From contig NZ_QPCG01000001.1 in assembly GCF_003351025.1 (NCBI RefSeq), positions 627,949 to 691,948 of the forward strand: DNA of 64,000 bases, in the 5' to 3' direction. Of the stretch, positions 27,147 to 35,181 are shown piece by piece (the stretch's first letter is position 1; every line of letters begins with the position of its first letter). This DNA is from Mucilaginibacter endophyticus. Its GTDB lineage: Bacteria; Bacteroidota; Bacteroidia; Sphingobacteriales; Sphingobacteriaceae. The notes below the pieces were generated by a model. The model was not told the origin of the DNA and did no database searches. It saw only the letters and a list, made by a program, of their open reading frames with translations. The position numbers and the translations under genes were made by a program.

Positions 27147-30100
27147 ATGACGATATACAAAATACTCAAAAGGATATTCACGCTCCTGTTGCTGCTATCG
27201 CCCTTTGTGGTAAGCGCGCAGGAAACCAGCGGTACCATAAGCGGCACGGTAACAGATGCTTCGGGCTTGACTTTGCCGGGCGCTACCATTACTGCTGTGC
27301 ACTTGCCATCAGGCACACGTTACGCCTCTGCAGCCAATAAGGACGGCCGCTTTTATTTAACTAATCTCCGTATAGGCGGGCCTTACAGCGTTGAGGCAAC
27401 CATGGTAAGTATGGCATCGCAAAAAAAGGAGGATATTACCATTAGGCTCGGTGCGGCTTACGAGGTCAACTTCGCACTTGCCGATGCAGCAAAGCAACTT
27501 GGGGAGGTTGTAATTAAAGCTACCAAAAAAGCTGCACAGGCCAGTACTTATGGGTCGGGTAAAAATATCAGTGCTACGCAGGTGCGTAATATGCCTACGG
27601 TATCGCGCAGTATAACTGATATTACCAGGCTGGTACCGCAGGGCAGCAAGGATAATAGTTTTGGCGGCAGTAACTTTCGTTACAATAACGTAACTATTGA
27701 TGGTGCTATTAATAACGATGCTATCGGCTTTAGCCCGTCATTGGGCGGGCAGTCGGGTACTTCGGGCATGGCCGGAAGCTCCACCCGTACCAACCCTATA
27801 TCGCTGGATGCTATTGAGGATATGCAGGTTTACCTGGCACCTTTTGATGTGAAGATAGGCAATTTTACAGGTGGTTCGGTAAACGCGGTAACCCGCAGCG
27901 GTACAAACACGGTTAGCGGCTCGGTATATGGTTTTGGCCGTAACGCCGCGCTGACAGGGAATGACAGGGTAGGAACGCTGGGTAAAATGAACAGCGATTT
28001 TTATGATTATCAAACAGGTTTCAGGCTGGGCTTTCCTATTATTAAAAATAAACTATTCTTTTTTACCAACGAGGAGATAGCCCGCCGCCAGGACCCTGCC
28101 CAATTATTGGCAGGCCAGGCCGAAACCAGCCAGATCCTGAGCGTTGCCGATGCTAAAGCCATTGCCGATGCCACCCCGTTTAACGCGGGTACTGCAGGTA
28201 ATTTCAATACCTACGCACGATCAACCAAATTCTTTAACAGGTTGGATTGGAACATTGACGATAAAAACCAGTTGGTGGTACGCAATAACACCATCCTGTC
28301 TAAGGCTACCATTATGGATCGTGATCAGCAGGATTTCAGGTTTAGCAGTATGGCTTATCTGCAAAAAAATAACCAAAGCTCAACCGTTGCCGAGCTTAAA
28401 AGCAGGTTGAGCAACACGCTATCGGGTAATGTATTGGTAGGATACACCATGGTAAATGATTCGAGAGATCCAACCAGCGACCCGAGTCTGCCGCAGGTAC
28501 AAATTATGGGCCGCACACCGGGTACAACCATTTACTTAGGTACCGATCGCGAAGCCAGTATATTTGATATGAAGCAGCGCACGCTGGAACTTACCGCCAA
28601 CCTGAACTGGACGGTAGGTAACCATCGCTTTACCTTTGGTACCCATAACGAGTTATACAAAATCACCTACGGTTTTGTAAACGCCTGGAATGGCCGCGTT
28701 GATTACAACAGTATTGAAGATTATCTGAATAATAACCCTTACCGCGTACGCGGCGCATACAATTACACCAATAACAACCGCGATTATATCCTGAATAATC
28801 CGGGTGCCAAATTTGATGTGAACATGTACAGCGCTTACGTTCAGGACGAGATCACGGTATCGGATAAATTTAAAGTGATCCCCGGTTTACGTGCCGATAT
28901 GACCTATTTGCCCGAAATGCCTTTTTTAAGCGATAAAACCCGTACCGCTTTGGATGATCCCAACTTTGGTACTACTTACACTTACACGCCGCTTAAAAAA
29001 ATTACCAATAACTTTTTAAACAAGGTGCAGGTATCGCCCCGCATAGGTTTTCGTCACGATTGGTTTGGCGATCAAAGCCTGATTCTGCGTGGCGGCGCGG
29101 GCTTGTTTACCGGCCGTATCCCGATGGCCTGGCTCGCTTACGCCTACTATAATACAGGTAACAGCTATGGCGCGTTCGACCAAAAGGCCGATCAGAAACC
29201 CTTTGTAGCTGGCAGCAACCCGCTAAAAGGTGGCCCGAATGGCATTGCCGATTTTATCCAGGCCAACGGCGCGGTGATCAATAACCCCAACAGCGGCAAA
29301 ACCCAGGTTGATCTGGTTGATAACAATTTTGTGATGCCGCAGGTATTACGCACCAGCTTAGCCGGCGATTATACCACTTCCGATCAGTGGAAATTTACCA
29401 TTGAGGCTATCTACACCAAAAACATTAAAGATGTATTGTTTCAGCAATTGAACGTGTTGGACAACCCTACGTATTATCCGTACGATAAAAACAGGCAGCA
29501 ACCTATTTACAGCGGCACTGTAGATACTCGTTTTTCAAATACTTATTTGTTGAGCAATACCAACAAAGGCTATCGCTATAGCTTAAGCGGTACGGTTAGT
29601 AAAACTATTGCCAACCGGTTGCAGGCTTCGGTATCTTACACCTATGGTCAGTCTAAAGATCTTTCGAACGGGGTACGTAACTCTATGGAATCAAACTGGC
29701 AGTTAAACCAGTCGCTGGTTCCAAATAATCCAACATTAGCTAACAGTAACTTCGATATCAGGCATAGGATAGTTGCCAATATTGGGTACAATAAAAACTG
29801 GGTTAAAGCTGGGCACACCAATATTTCCTTGTTTTTCAGTGCGCAATCGGGTAGCCCGTTTAGCTATGGTGTAGTTAATAACAGTGTGCAGGGTTTGCCG
29901 CAGCAGGTTAGTTTAGTTTATATCCCAACAAGGGATGAAGCCATTCGCTTTTTCCAGGATAGCCCAACCGCCGGTACAGCAGTGCAGCAGGCAGCGGCTT
30001 TCAATGCTTATATAGATAAAGATAGCTACCTGAACAGCAGGAGGGGCAATTTTACCGAACGTAACAAAGGCCGCACACCATGGAATGTTCAGGCCGATCT

Positions 30101-30392
30101 GCACATTGCCCATGACATTTATCTGAACGCTGATAACAAACAGTTTTTTACCATCACAGCCGATGTAATGAACCTCACCAATCTGATCAATAAAAACTGG
30201 GGCGTTCAGTATTTTTCGCCAAATACCTTTAACTCAACAGCCAGTGTAGGTTTAACCCCGGTTTTATTCCCTCCGCAGCAAAACGCGGGCGGCTATCCGC
30301 TTTACCAGTTCACTACACCTGGTAAGCCTTACAGTATTGATTACTATGGCTCCAGAACGCAAATGCAGCTGGGCGCACGATATACTTTTTAA
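27147..30392 (+). CDS. Oar-type TonB-dependent receptor
   Basis: Outer-membrane receptor of 1081 aa. Signal peptide ending near V-S-A-Q-E (residue 24), carboxypeptidase-regulatory-like domain (about 27-115; G-T-V-T-D-A-S-G, P-G-A-T-I), plug (about 120-260, with N-V-T-I-D-G-A-I-N-N-D), then a barrel closing with L-G-A-R-Y-T-F. The long plug segment S-L-G-G-Q-S-G-T-S-G-M-A-G and the G-G-S-V-N-A-V-T-R-S-G-T-N motif are characteristic of the Oar-like group, one of whose members (Myxococcus Oar) takes part in protein secretion. It lacks an STN domain, unlike the first receptor of this operon. Confidence 0.87.
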   Translation: MTIYKILKRIFTLLLLLSPFVVSAQETSGTISGTVTDASGLTLPGATITAVHLPSGTRYASAANKDGRFYLTNLRIGGPYSVEATMVSMASQKKEDITIRLGAAYEVNFALADAAKQLGEVVIKATKKAAQASTYGSGKNISATQVRNMPTVSRSITDITRLVPQGSKDNSFGGSNFRYNNVTIDGAINNDAIGFSPSLGGQSGTSGMAGSSTRTNPISLDAIEDMQVYLAPFDVKIGNFTGGSVNAVTRSGTNTVSGSVYGFGRNAALTGNDRVGTLGKMNSDFYDYQTGFRLGFPIIKNKLFFFTNEEIARRQDPAQLLAGQAETSQILSVADAKAIADATPFNAGTAGNFNTYARSTKFFNRLDWNIDDKNQLVVRNNTILSKATIMDRDQQDFRFSSMAYLQKNNQSSTVAELKSRLSNTLSGNVLVGYTMVNDSRDPTSDPSLPQVQIMGRTPGTTIYLGTDREASIFDMKQRTLELTANLNWTVGNHRFTFGTHNELYKITYGFVNAWNGRVDYNSIEDYLNNNPYRVRGAYNYTNNNRDYILNNPGAKFDVNMYSAYVQDEITVSDKFKVIPGLRADMTYLPEMPFLSDKTRTALDDPNFGTTYTYTPLKKITNNFLNKVQVSPRIGFRHDWFGDQSLILRGGAGLFTGRIPMAWLAYAYYNTGNSYGAFDQKADQKPFVAGSNPLKGGPNGIADFIQANGAVINNPNSGKTQVDLVDNNFVMPQVLRTSLAGDYTTSDQWKFTIEAIYTKNIKDVLFQQLNVLDNPTYYPYDKNRQQPIYSGTVDTRFSNTYLLSNTNKGYRYSLSGTVSKTIANRLQASVSYTYGQSKDLSNGVRNSMESNWQLNQSLVPNNPTLANSNFDIRHRIVANIGYNKNWVKAGHTNISLFFSAQSGSPFSYGVVNNSVQGLPQQVSLVYIPTRDEAIRFFQDSPTAGTAVQQAAAFNAYIDKDSYLNSRRGNFTERNKGRTPWNVQADLHIAHDIYLNADNKQFFTITADVMNLTNLINKNWGVQYFSPNTFNSTASVGLTPVLFPPQQNAGGYPLYQFTTPGKPYSIDYYGSRTQMQLGARYTF

Positions 30393-30417
30393 ACCAGGAA
30401 TTTAAAAAAACAACAAT

Positions 30418-32604
30418 ATGAAAAAATACAGTATCAGGTTTTTTAGCATAGTGTGTTGCCTTATGGTAATTATGCTGGGAGCCTGTAAAAAAGATAAGGA
30501 TAAAGGCGTAACGCCCCAGCCTAAAGTTACTGAGTATTACCCTAACAGCGGTGGCGAAGGTACGCTGGTTACCGTGGCAGGCAGCGGTTTTAGCGGCAGC
30601 ATATCTGCTACCTTTGCGGGTGCAACCGCAGATGTGGTAAGCAGTACAGCTACCGAAATGGTGATCCGTGCACCTAAAGGAGGCAGCAGCGGTGATATAG
30701 CCCTTAAACTGGACAACGCATCGCTAACCGTGGGTAAATATACTTACCAAGATCTGAGTATCAGTAAAATAAGCCCTGCCAACGGTTCCGCAGGCGCTCA
30801 TGTACGTATATCGGGTTCCGGTTTCAGCAGTGCTACCGGACCGGCTGTAGTTACCATTAATGGGAAAACCACACAAATAGTAAGCGCCGCTGATACCCTT
30901 TTAGTTGTTGAGATACCCGCTAACGTTGGCACAGGCCAGGTAAAGGTTGCTGTTAATGGTAAAGATGTTACCGGGCAAAGCTTCAAGTACCAGGCTGTTA
31001 ATTCTATAAAACCCCTTACGGGAGGTAAAGGCACTATTGTATGTATAGATGGCAGCGGTTTTGAAAATACCATTGCAGGTAACACCATTGATTTTAATGG
31101 TAAACAGGCGGTGGTAAAGGAAGCCACCGAAGATCATATTTTAGTGTTTGCTCCGGATGGGGTACAAACCGGGCCGCTATCGGTAACTATAAACGGGCAA
31201 AAAATAGTTGGTCCGGTGTTTACCATGGTGCCGCCGCCGGTTATTCAAACAGTTACGCCATTAAGCGGGCCTGCAAAAACAGTAATGACCATAGTTGGAA
31301 CTACATTTAGCGCCATACTGGATGAGAATAAGGTAACTATAAATGGCGTAACAATTCCGCTTACAACAGCCACGGCAACTAAACTAACATTAACCATTCC
31401 GGGAGGTACTGGTAATGGCAAGGTGGTTGTGAGTGTAAACGACCAAACCGTGCAGGGGCCTGATTTTAAAGATCAAGCGGTTGGTATTACCTCTTTAAGC
31501 CCAGAAAATGGTTTGGCAGGTACGCATGTTATCATCAGCGGTTTAGGTTTTAATACTACCGCAAGCCTGAACAAGGTAACCTTTAATGGTGTTGCCGCTA
31601 CAGTGATAAGCGCCACGGCTGCAAGCCTGGAGGTAATTGCACCGGAAGGTTTATCAACAGGCCCTGTAAAAGTGGTAACCGGTGGTGTTGAAGCACTCGC
31701 TCCAACCGACTTTAAACGGGCCGGTGTGATAACCATTGCCGGCGGCCCTGGAAACACTTCGTTAACCCTGGCAACATACCGTTCAGGTAGCCTGGCTGTT
31801 GATAGCAAAGGCAACGTTTTTGTGATAGAGGTAGAGCAAAGCCGCATTAAGAAAATAGCAACGAATGGGACAGTAACGCTATTTGCCGGTAGCCCAACCG
31901 GAGAAAGAGGTTATGTTGAAGGCCCGGGTGATAAAGCATTATTTAACTTAAGTAGCAACCCGGGTATGGACATTGACGAAAACGATAACCTTTATGTTAG
32001 CGATGGTACAAAGGTTCGTAAAATAACGCCGCAGGGCATGGTAAGTACTTTCGTGAGTAATTTAGGAACCATCAACAAAATGTCGTTTGATGAAACCGGG
32101 ATTCTTTATGTAATGGGGAGTTTTAACGGCGCATGGCGAATAGATAAAGAGGGCACCCGCTCGGCTGTGAGTATTATCGCTTCGCAGGATGATTCGCGTC
32201 CGGCTCCATATAATGGTTATTTATATAAGGTGAGTAACGAGGGGAATTATCTTGATAGTTATAACCTGCTTACCAATAGTTCTTTAAATAGATGGGTTGG
32301 CTCAAATTACGGCTTTGCTGATGGCATAGGGTCGGCAGCCGCGTTCAGCGCTATAAACGGATTAGTATCTGATCGTGCCGGTACTATTTATGTGTCTGAT
32401 TATATAAATAAGGCGATCCGTAAAATAAATATCGCCACCCGAGAGGTTACCACCGTAGTACAATTTACGGCGGGTACCAATGTTGATGGCGCGTTTAACC
32501 AGGCTAAATCAGGCTCGTTAGGAGATATCACTATGGACAGGCAGGGTAATATTTATTTTATAGATATGACCAACAATGCCGTAAGGAAGATTTTCCTGAA
32601 ATAA
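30418..32604 (+). CDS. Surface lipoprotein with five IPT/TIG domains and NHL-type propeller
   Basis: 728-aa lipoprotein (M-L-G-A-C-K-K-D-K-D-K, Cys about residue 23; the charged run suits a surface-export signal). Five tandem Ig-like IPT/TIG domains fill about residues 36-435, each with a G-x-x-G-T/A-x-V-x-I-x-G-x-G-F type start. The C-terminal ~290 residues hold NHL-like repeats (L-A-V-D-S-K-G-N-V-F-V, M-D-I-D-E-N-D-N-L-Y-V, I-T-M-D-R-Q-G-N-I-Y-F-I-D). Similar IPT-containing lipoproteins act as surface glycan-binding proteins next to TonB receptors in Bacteroidota. It is the last gene of the fasciclin operon and is followed by a terminator. Confidence 0.88.
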   Translation: MKKYSIRFFSIVCCLMVIMLGACKKDKDKGVTPQPKVTEYYPNSGGEGTLVTVAGSGFSGSISATFAGATADVVSSTATEMVIRAPKGGSSGDIALKLDNASLTVGKYTYQDLSISKISPANGSAGAHVRISGSGFSSATGPAVVTINGKTTQIVSAADTLLVVEIPANVGTGQVKVAVNGKDVTGQSFKYQAVNSIKPLTGGKGTIVCIDGSGFENTIAGNTIDFNGKQAVVKEATEDHILVFAPDGVQTGPLSVTINGQKIVGPVFTMVPPPVIQTVTPLSGPAKTVMTIVGTTFSAILDENKVTINGVTIPLTTATATKLTLTIPGGTGNGKVVVSVNDQTVQGPDFKDQAVGITSLSPENGLAGTHVIISGLGFNTTASLNKVTFNGVAATVISATAASLEVIAPEGLSTGPVKVVTGGVEALAPTDFKRAGVITIAGGPGNTSLTLATYRSGSLAVDSKGNVFVIEVEQSRIKKIATNGTVTLFAGSPTGERGYVEGPGDKALFNLSSNPGMDIDENDNLYVSDGTKVRKITPQGMVSTFVSNLGTINKMSFDETGILYVMGSFNGAWRIDKEGTRSAVSIIASQDDSRPAPYNGYLYKVSNEGNYLDSYNLLTNSSLNRWVGSNYGFADGIGSAAAFSAINGLVSDRAGTIYVSDYINKAIRKINIATREVTTVVQFTAGTNVDGAFNQAKSGSLGDITMDRQGNIYFIDMTNNAVRKIFLK

Positions 32605-32625
32605 AACGCAATGACGATATTTTGC

Positions 32626-32658
32626 AAACCGGGATGGCTTAGTCCATTCCGGTTTTTT
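32626..32658 (+). terminator. Intrinsic terminator of the fasciclin operon
   Basis: AAACCGGGATGG pairs with CCATTCCGGTTT (one G-T pair) around a six-base loop and runs into a T-tract. It lies 22 bases after the IPT/NHL gene stop. Confidence 0.8.
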
Positions 32659-32683
32659 ATCATCCATTTTTATAACAGTAAAT

Positions 32684-32941
32684 ATGCCATCATACGTAAT
32701 AGAAGAACTGATAATCAGGTTACAGGCGTGTAACAAGGGAGTTGGTACGCTTAAATCATACATTAGGCTTGATGAACAAATGATCATAAAAACAACCCGG
32801 GGAATGATAACGGTTTCGATGACCTTATTAAACTGTCAGTTACAGGAACCTGCGGCCATTACCAGGGAGGAGATTGCTGTACTTGCCGGGCAGTTTATCA
32901 GGTCAGGAAAACGACTGGATGAAGAAGCAGTTATTATATAG
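32684..32941 (+). CDS. Small hypothetical protein (85 aa)
   Basis: I do not recognise it. The translation reads like a real soluble alpha/beta protein, with no low-complexity stretch and a normal amino-acid balance (start M-P-S-Y-V-I-E-E-L, end D-E-E-A-V-I-I), and no membrane segment. It stands alone after the fasciclin-operon terminator and 65 bases before a tiny membrane protein gene on the same strand. Confidence 0.45.
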   Translation: MPSYVIEELIIRLQACNKGVGTLKSYIRLDEQMIIKTTRGMITVSMTLLNCQLQEPAAITREEIAVLAGQFIRSGKRLDEEAVII

Positions 32942-33006
32942 TAAAAAAGGTTGCGCGAAAAGGCAACAAATAATTCGATATACCTCACAATTATTGGCAG
33001 ATTATA

Positions 33007-33132
33007 ATGGATGATTATATAAAAGATAGCAGGCCCTATCATAACCCGCGTTTATTTCTTTTGGGTGTTCTTGTAATGGTATTTATGCTGCTTTGTTGCT
33101 GTGTAGGTAGTTTATGCTTTCTGCTGCGATAA
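33007..33132 (+). CDS. Tiny cysteine-rich membrane protein (41 aa)
   Basis: ATG at 33007 opens a 41-codon frame: a charged N-terminal third (M-D-D-Y-I-K-D-S-R-P-Y) followed by one strongly hydrophobic helix (about residues 16-39) with three consecutive Cys and a further Cys, ending in Arg. Such single-span miniproteins are common and poorly annotated. There is no partner gene that would tell its role. The layout of a polar head plus one clean helix ending just before the stop makes chance less likely. Confidence 0.5.
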   Translation: MDDYIKDSRPYHNPRLFLLGVLVMVFMLLCCCVGSLCFLLR

Positions 33133-33444
33133 TTGTCTGGGTCTTTCAGTAATGCCTATATTATTATATTTTCGACTTCTGCCTCGGCAGTCGCGATCGG
33201 TTCTTTCAGTTTTGTTGACTTTTTCATTTAAAATTTACTAAAAGTTTCAAAGTAACTATTAAAGATAAGTAACCTATTGGGGCATTACCTAAATCCAATA
33301 TTTGATTTTATTTATGAAAAAAACTTAATACTCTGCGTCCACATCAGACCGGGATACATAGTTCGCTCGTTAATGCCGGATTCTTAATAAATTCATAACA
33401 TCCGGCCCATTCAGAAATAAACAATATAGCTGTAGTTTTGAACC
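33133..33444. other. Intergenic region before the third fecI gene
   Basis: About 310 bases with no plausible gene. It ends in a promoter-like element for the next sigma gene. Confidence 0.45.
33433..33440 (+). promoter_or_regulatory. TAnnTTTG -7 box of the third ECF sigma gene
   Basis: TAGTTTTG matches the Bacteroidota -7 consensus. It ends four bases before the GTG at 33445, so translation either starts almost at the 5' end of the transcript or at ATG 33487. Confidence 0.5.
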
Positions 33445-34050
33445 GTGATAGTTCAAAATCCGGCCTCCTTTACCAATCTTGAATTGATGGAGGCAATTCG
33501 TGCAGATGATCAGGCAGCATTCCGGATTTTGTACGACCGACATTGGAAAGCTTTATATATTAAAGCCTGTAAAAATGTAAACGAGGACGAAGCCAAAGAT
33601 ATGATACAGGAAGTAATGATATCGTTTTGGAACCGCCGCCAACAGATCACCATTACAAAGGAAGAAGATATAAACAAGTACCTGTTTACTGCCCTCAAAT
33701 ACAAAACTATAAGCTTTTATGCCAATAGCGCCGCGCAAATAAAACGCTCAGGCTTTTTTGAGGCCCTGTTTGAAGTAAGTCCCGATTTGCTTTTTGAAGG
33801 TAAAGAGTTAAGCGCCATACTGCATTCGGCCATTGAAACGATGCCGGAAAAAATGCAGCAGATTTTCCGGATGAGCAGGGAAGAAGAAATCTCTATTGCC
33901 GATATAGCCACGCAGCTCAACCTATCTGAGCAAACGGTGAAAAACCAAATCTCTTATGCCCTGAAAAGGCTCCGCGCAATTGTGCTTGACCATCAAACCG
34001 GCGATTGGGTTATCCCCGTGCTTGCCTTACTGTATACTTCGCATAAGTAA
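33445..34050 (+). CDS. ECF RNA polymerase sigma factor, FecI type (orphan SusCD locus)
   Basis: FecI-type sigma factor. Region 2 shows A-F-R-I-L-Y-D-R-H-W and A-K-D-M-I-Q-E-V-M-I-S-F-W; region 4 shows M-P-E-K-M-Q-Q-I-F and the helix-turn-helix I-S-I-A-D-I-A-T-Q-L-N-L-S-E-Q-T-V. The start is uncertain: GTG 33445 gives an N-terminus of normal length but nearly no 5' leader behind the -7 box; ATG 33487 is the alternative. It ends with a hydrophobic stretch (V-I-P-V-L-A-L-L-Y). Followed by a fecR gene after 78 bases. Confidence 0.88.
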   Translation: MIVQNPASFTNLELMEAIRADDQAAFRILYDRHWKALYIKACKNVNEDEAKDMIQEVMISFWNRRQQITITKEEDINKYLFTALKYKTISFYANSAAQIKRSGFFEALFEVSPDLLFEGKELSAILHSAIETMPEKMQQIFRMSREEEISIADIATQLNLSEQTVKNQISYALKRLRAIVLDHQTGDWVIPVLALLYTSHK

Positions 34051-34128
34051 AAAACTTAACATAACGTTAACTTTTATGGTATAGTACCAAAAGCCGTCTG
34101 CTTAGATAAGGAGGTAAAAGCATGACTC

Positions 34129-35085
34129 ATGGATGGCTTAAAGATTAAGCAACTATTTAAACGTTATTTGAAGGGGCAGAGCTCTTCGGTTGAAAAAAAC
34201 ATTGTCGACAACTGGTACCGGTTACTTGATGATGAAAAACCGCCTGCACTTGATGATACTAAGGAGCAACAGGTAAAAGAAGAAATTTGGCAGCTGATAG
34301 ATGCCCGGTTGGTAAATAAACAGGCGACCATACGCAAATTAAACTACCAATGGTTAAAAATTGCGGCCTCAATACTGCTGATTAGTTCGGCGGGGTTACT
34401 TTTCTGGAAGTTAAAACCGGGAAATCAGAAACAGGTACAGCCCTTACATTTTAGTACCGTATCAACCAAAGCGGGTGAGCGGCGCCTTGTTTCCCTGCCT
34501 GATGGTTCATTAATAACCCTTAACAGCGCCACCACCATTCGTATTCCTGATAACTATGCTTCCAAACGGAACATCAGCATTATTGATGGCGAAGCTTATT
34601 TTGACGTAAAGCACGATAAAGCCCATCCGTTTATTATAAGTAGCGGCCCCATAACTACCCAGGTGTTGGGTACCGCTTTTAATATCCGTGCTTATAACGA
34701 TATCAACAAAATGTTGGTAGCGGTTACGCGGGGTAAGGTAGGAGTGCTTATAAAAGGTAAACCTGTTCAATACCTTTTAGGTAACCGGCAGCTTGTTTTT
34801 GATAAAAAGCAATCACAGATTACATTGACACCGCTTGACCGCGAAGTACTGGAATGGCAAAAGGGTAATATGGTGTTAAACGATGCCGCTTTTGCAGAAA
34901 TGGCTGTATTAATTCAGAAAAATTATGGCCTTAACATAACCACGCATCAAAAAAGCATTTTATCCAGCCATTTCACTGCCACGCTCAGCACATCCATGCA
35001 GCCTATAAAAGCTTTGGAGGTAATAACTGCAATTCACCATTTAAAAATTAAACAAAGGAGGGACACCATAGAAATCTGCCATTAA
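34129..35085 (+). CDS. FecR-family anti-sigma factor (orphan SusCD locus)
   Basis: 318-aa FecR-like transducer. Cytoplasmic part to about residue 77, one membrane helix (about 78-94, I-A-A-S-I-L-L-I-S-S-A-G-L-L-F-W), FecR domain (about 105-215; R-L-V-S-L-P-D-G-S, I-D-G-E-A-Y-F-D-V) and C-terminal DUF4974-like region (about 240-318). It links the sigma factor upstream to the SusC receptor downstream, which carries an STN domain. Confidence 0.9.
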   Translation: MDGLKIKQLFKRYLKGQSSSVEKNIVDNWYRLLDDEKPPALDDTKEQQVKEEIWQLIDARLVNKQATIRKLNYQWLKIAASILLISSAGLLFWKLKPGNQKQVQPLHFSTVSTKAGERRLVSLPDGSLITLNSATTIRIPDNYASKRNISIIDGEAYFDVKHDKAHPFIISSGPITTQVLGTAFNIRAYNDINKMLVAVTRGKVGVLIKGKPVQYLLGNRQLVFDKKQSQITLTPLDREVLEWQKGNMVLNDAAFAEMAVLIQKNYGLNITTHQKSILSSHFTATLSTSMQPIKALEVITAIHHLKIKQRRDTIEICH

Positions 35086-35091
35086 ATACAA

Positions 35092-35121
35092 AAGAGACAG
35101 TTGCTGTAACAACCATCTCTT
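35092..35121 (+). promoter_or_regulatory. Hairpin in the fecR-susC gap (third locus)
   Basis: AAGAGA pairs with TCTCTT and, after a two-base internal loop, GTTG pairs with CAAC. It starts seven bases after the fecR stop, mirroring the hairpins at the other three fecR-receptor junctions. Confidence 0.45.
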
Positions 35122-35181
35122 CATAACGCCGCTGTAACGGCAATGCTTCAAATCTGTTCACAATTAAAAGCCATACAATGT

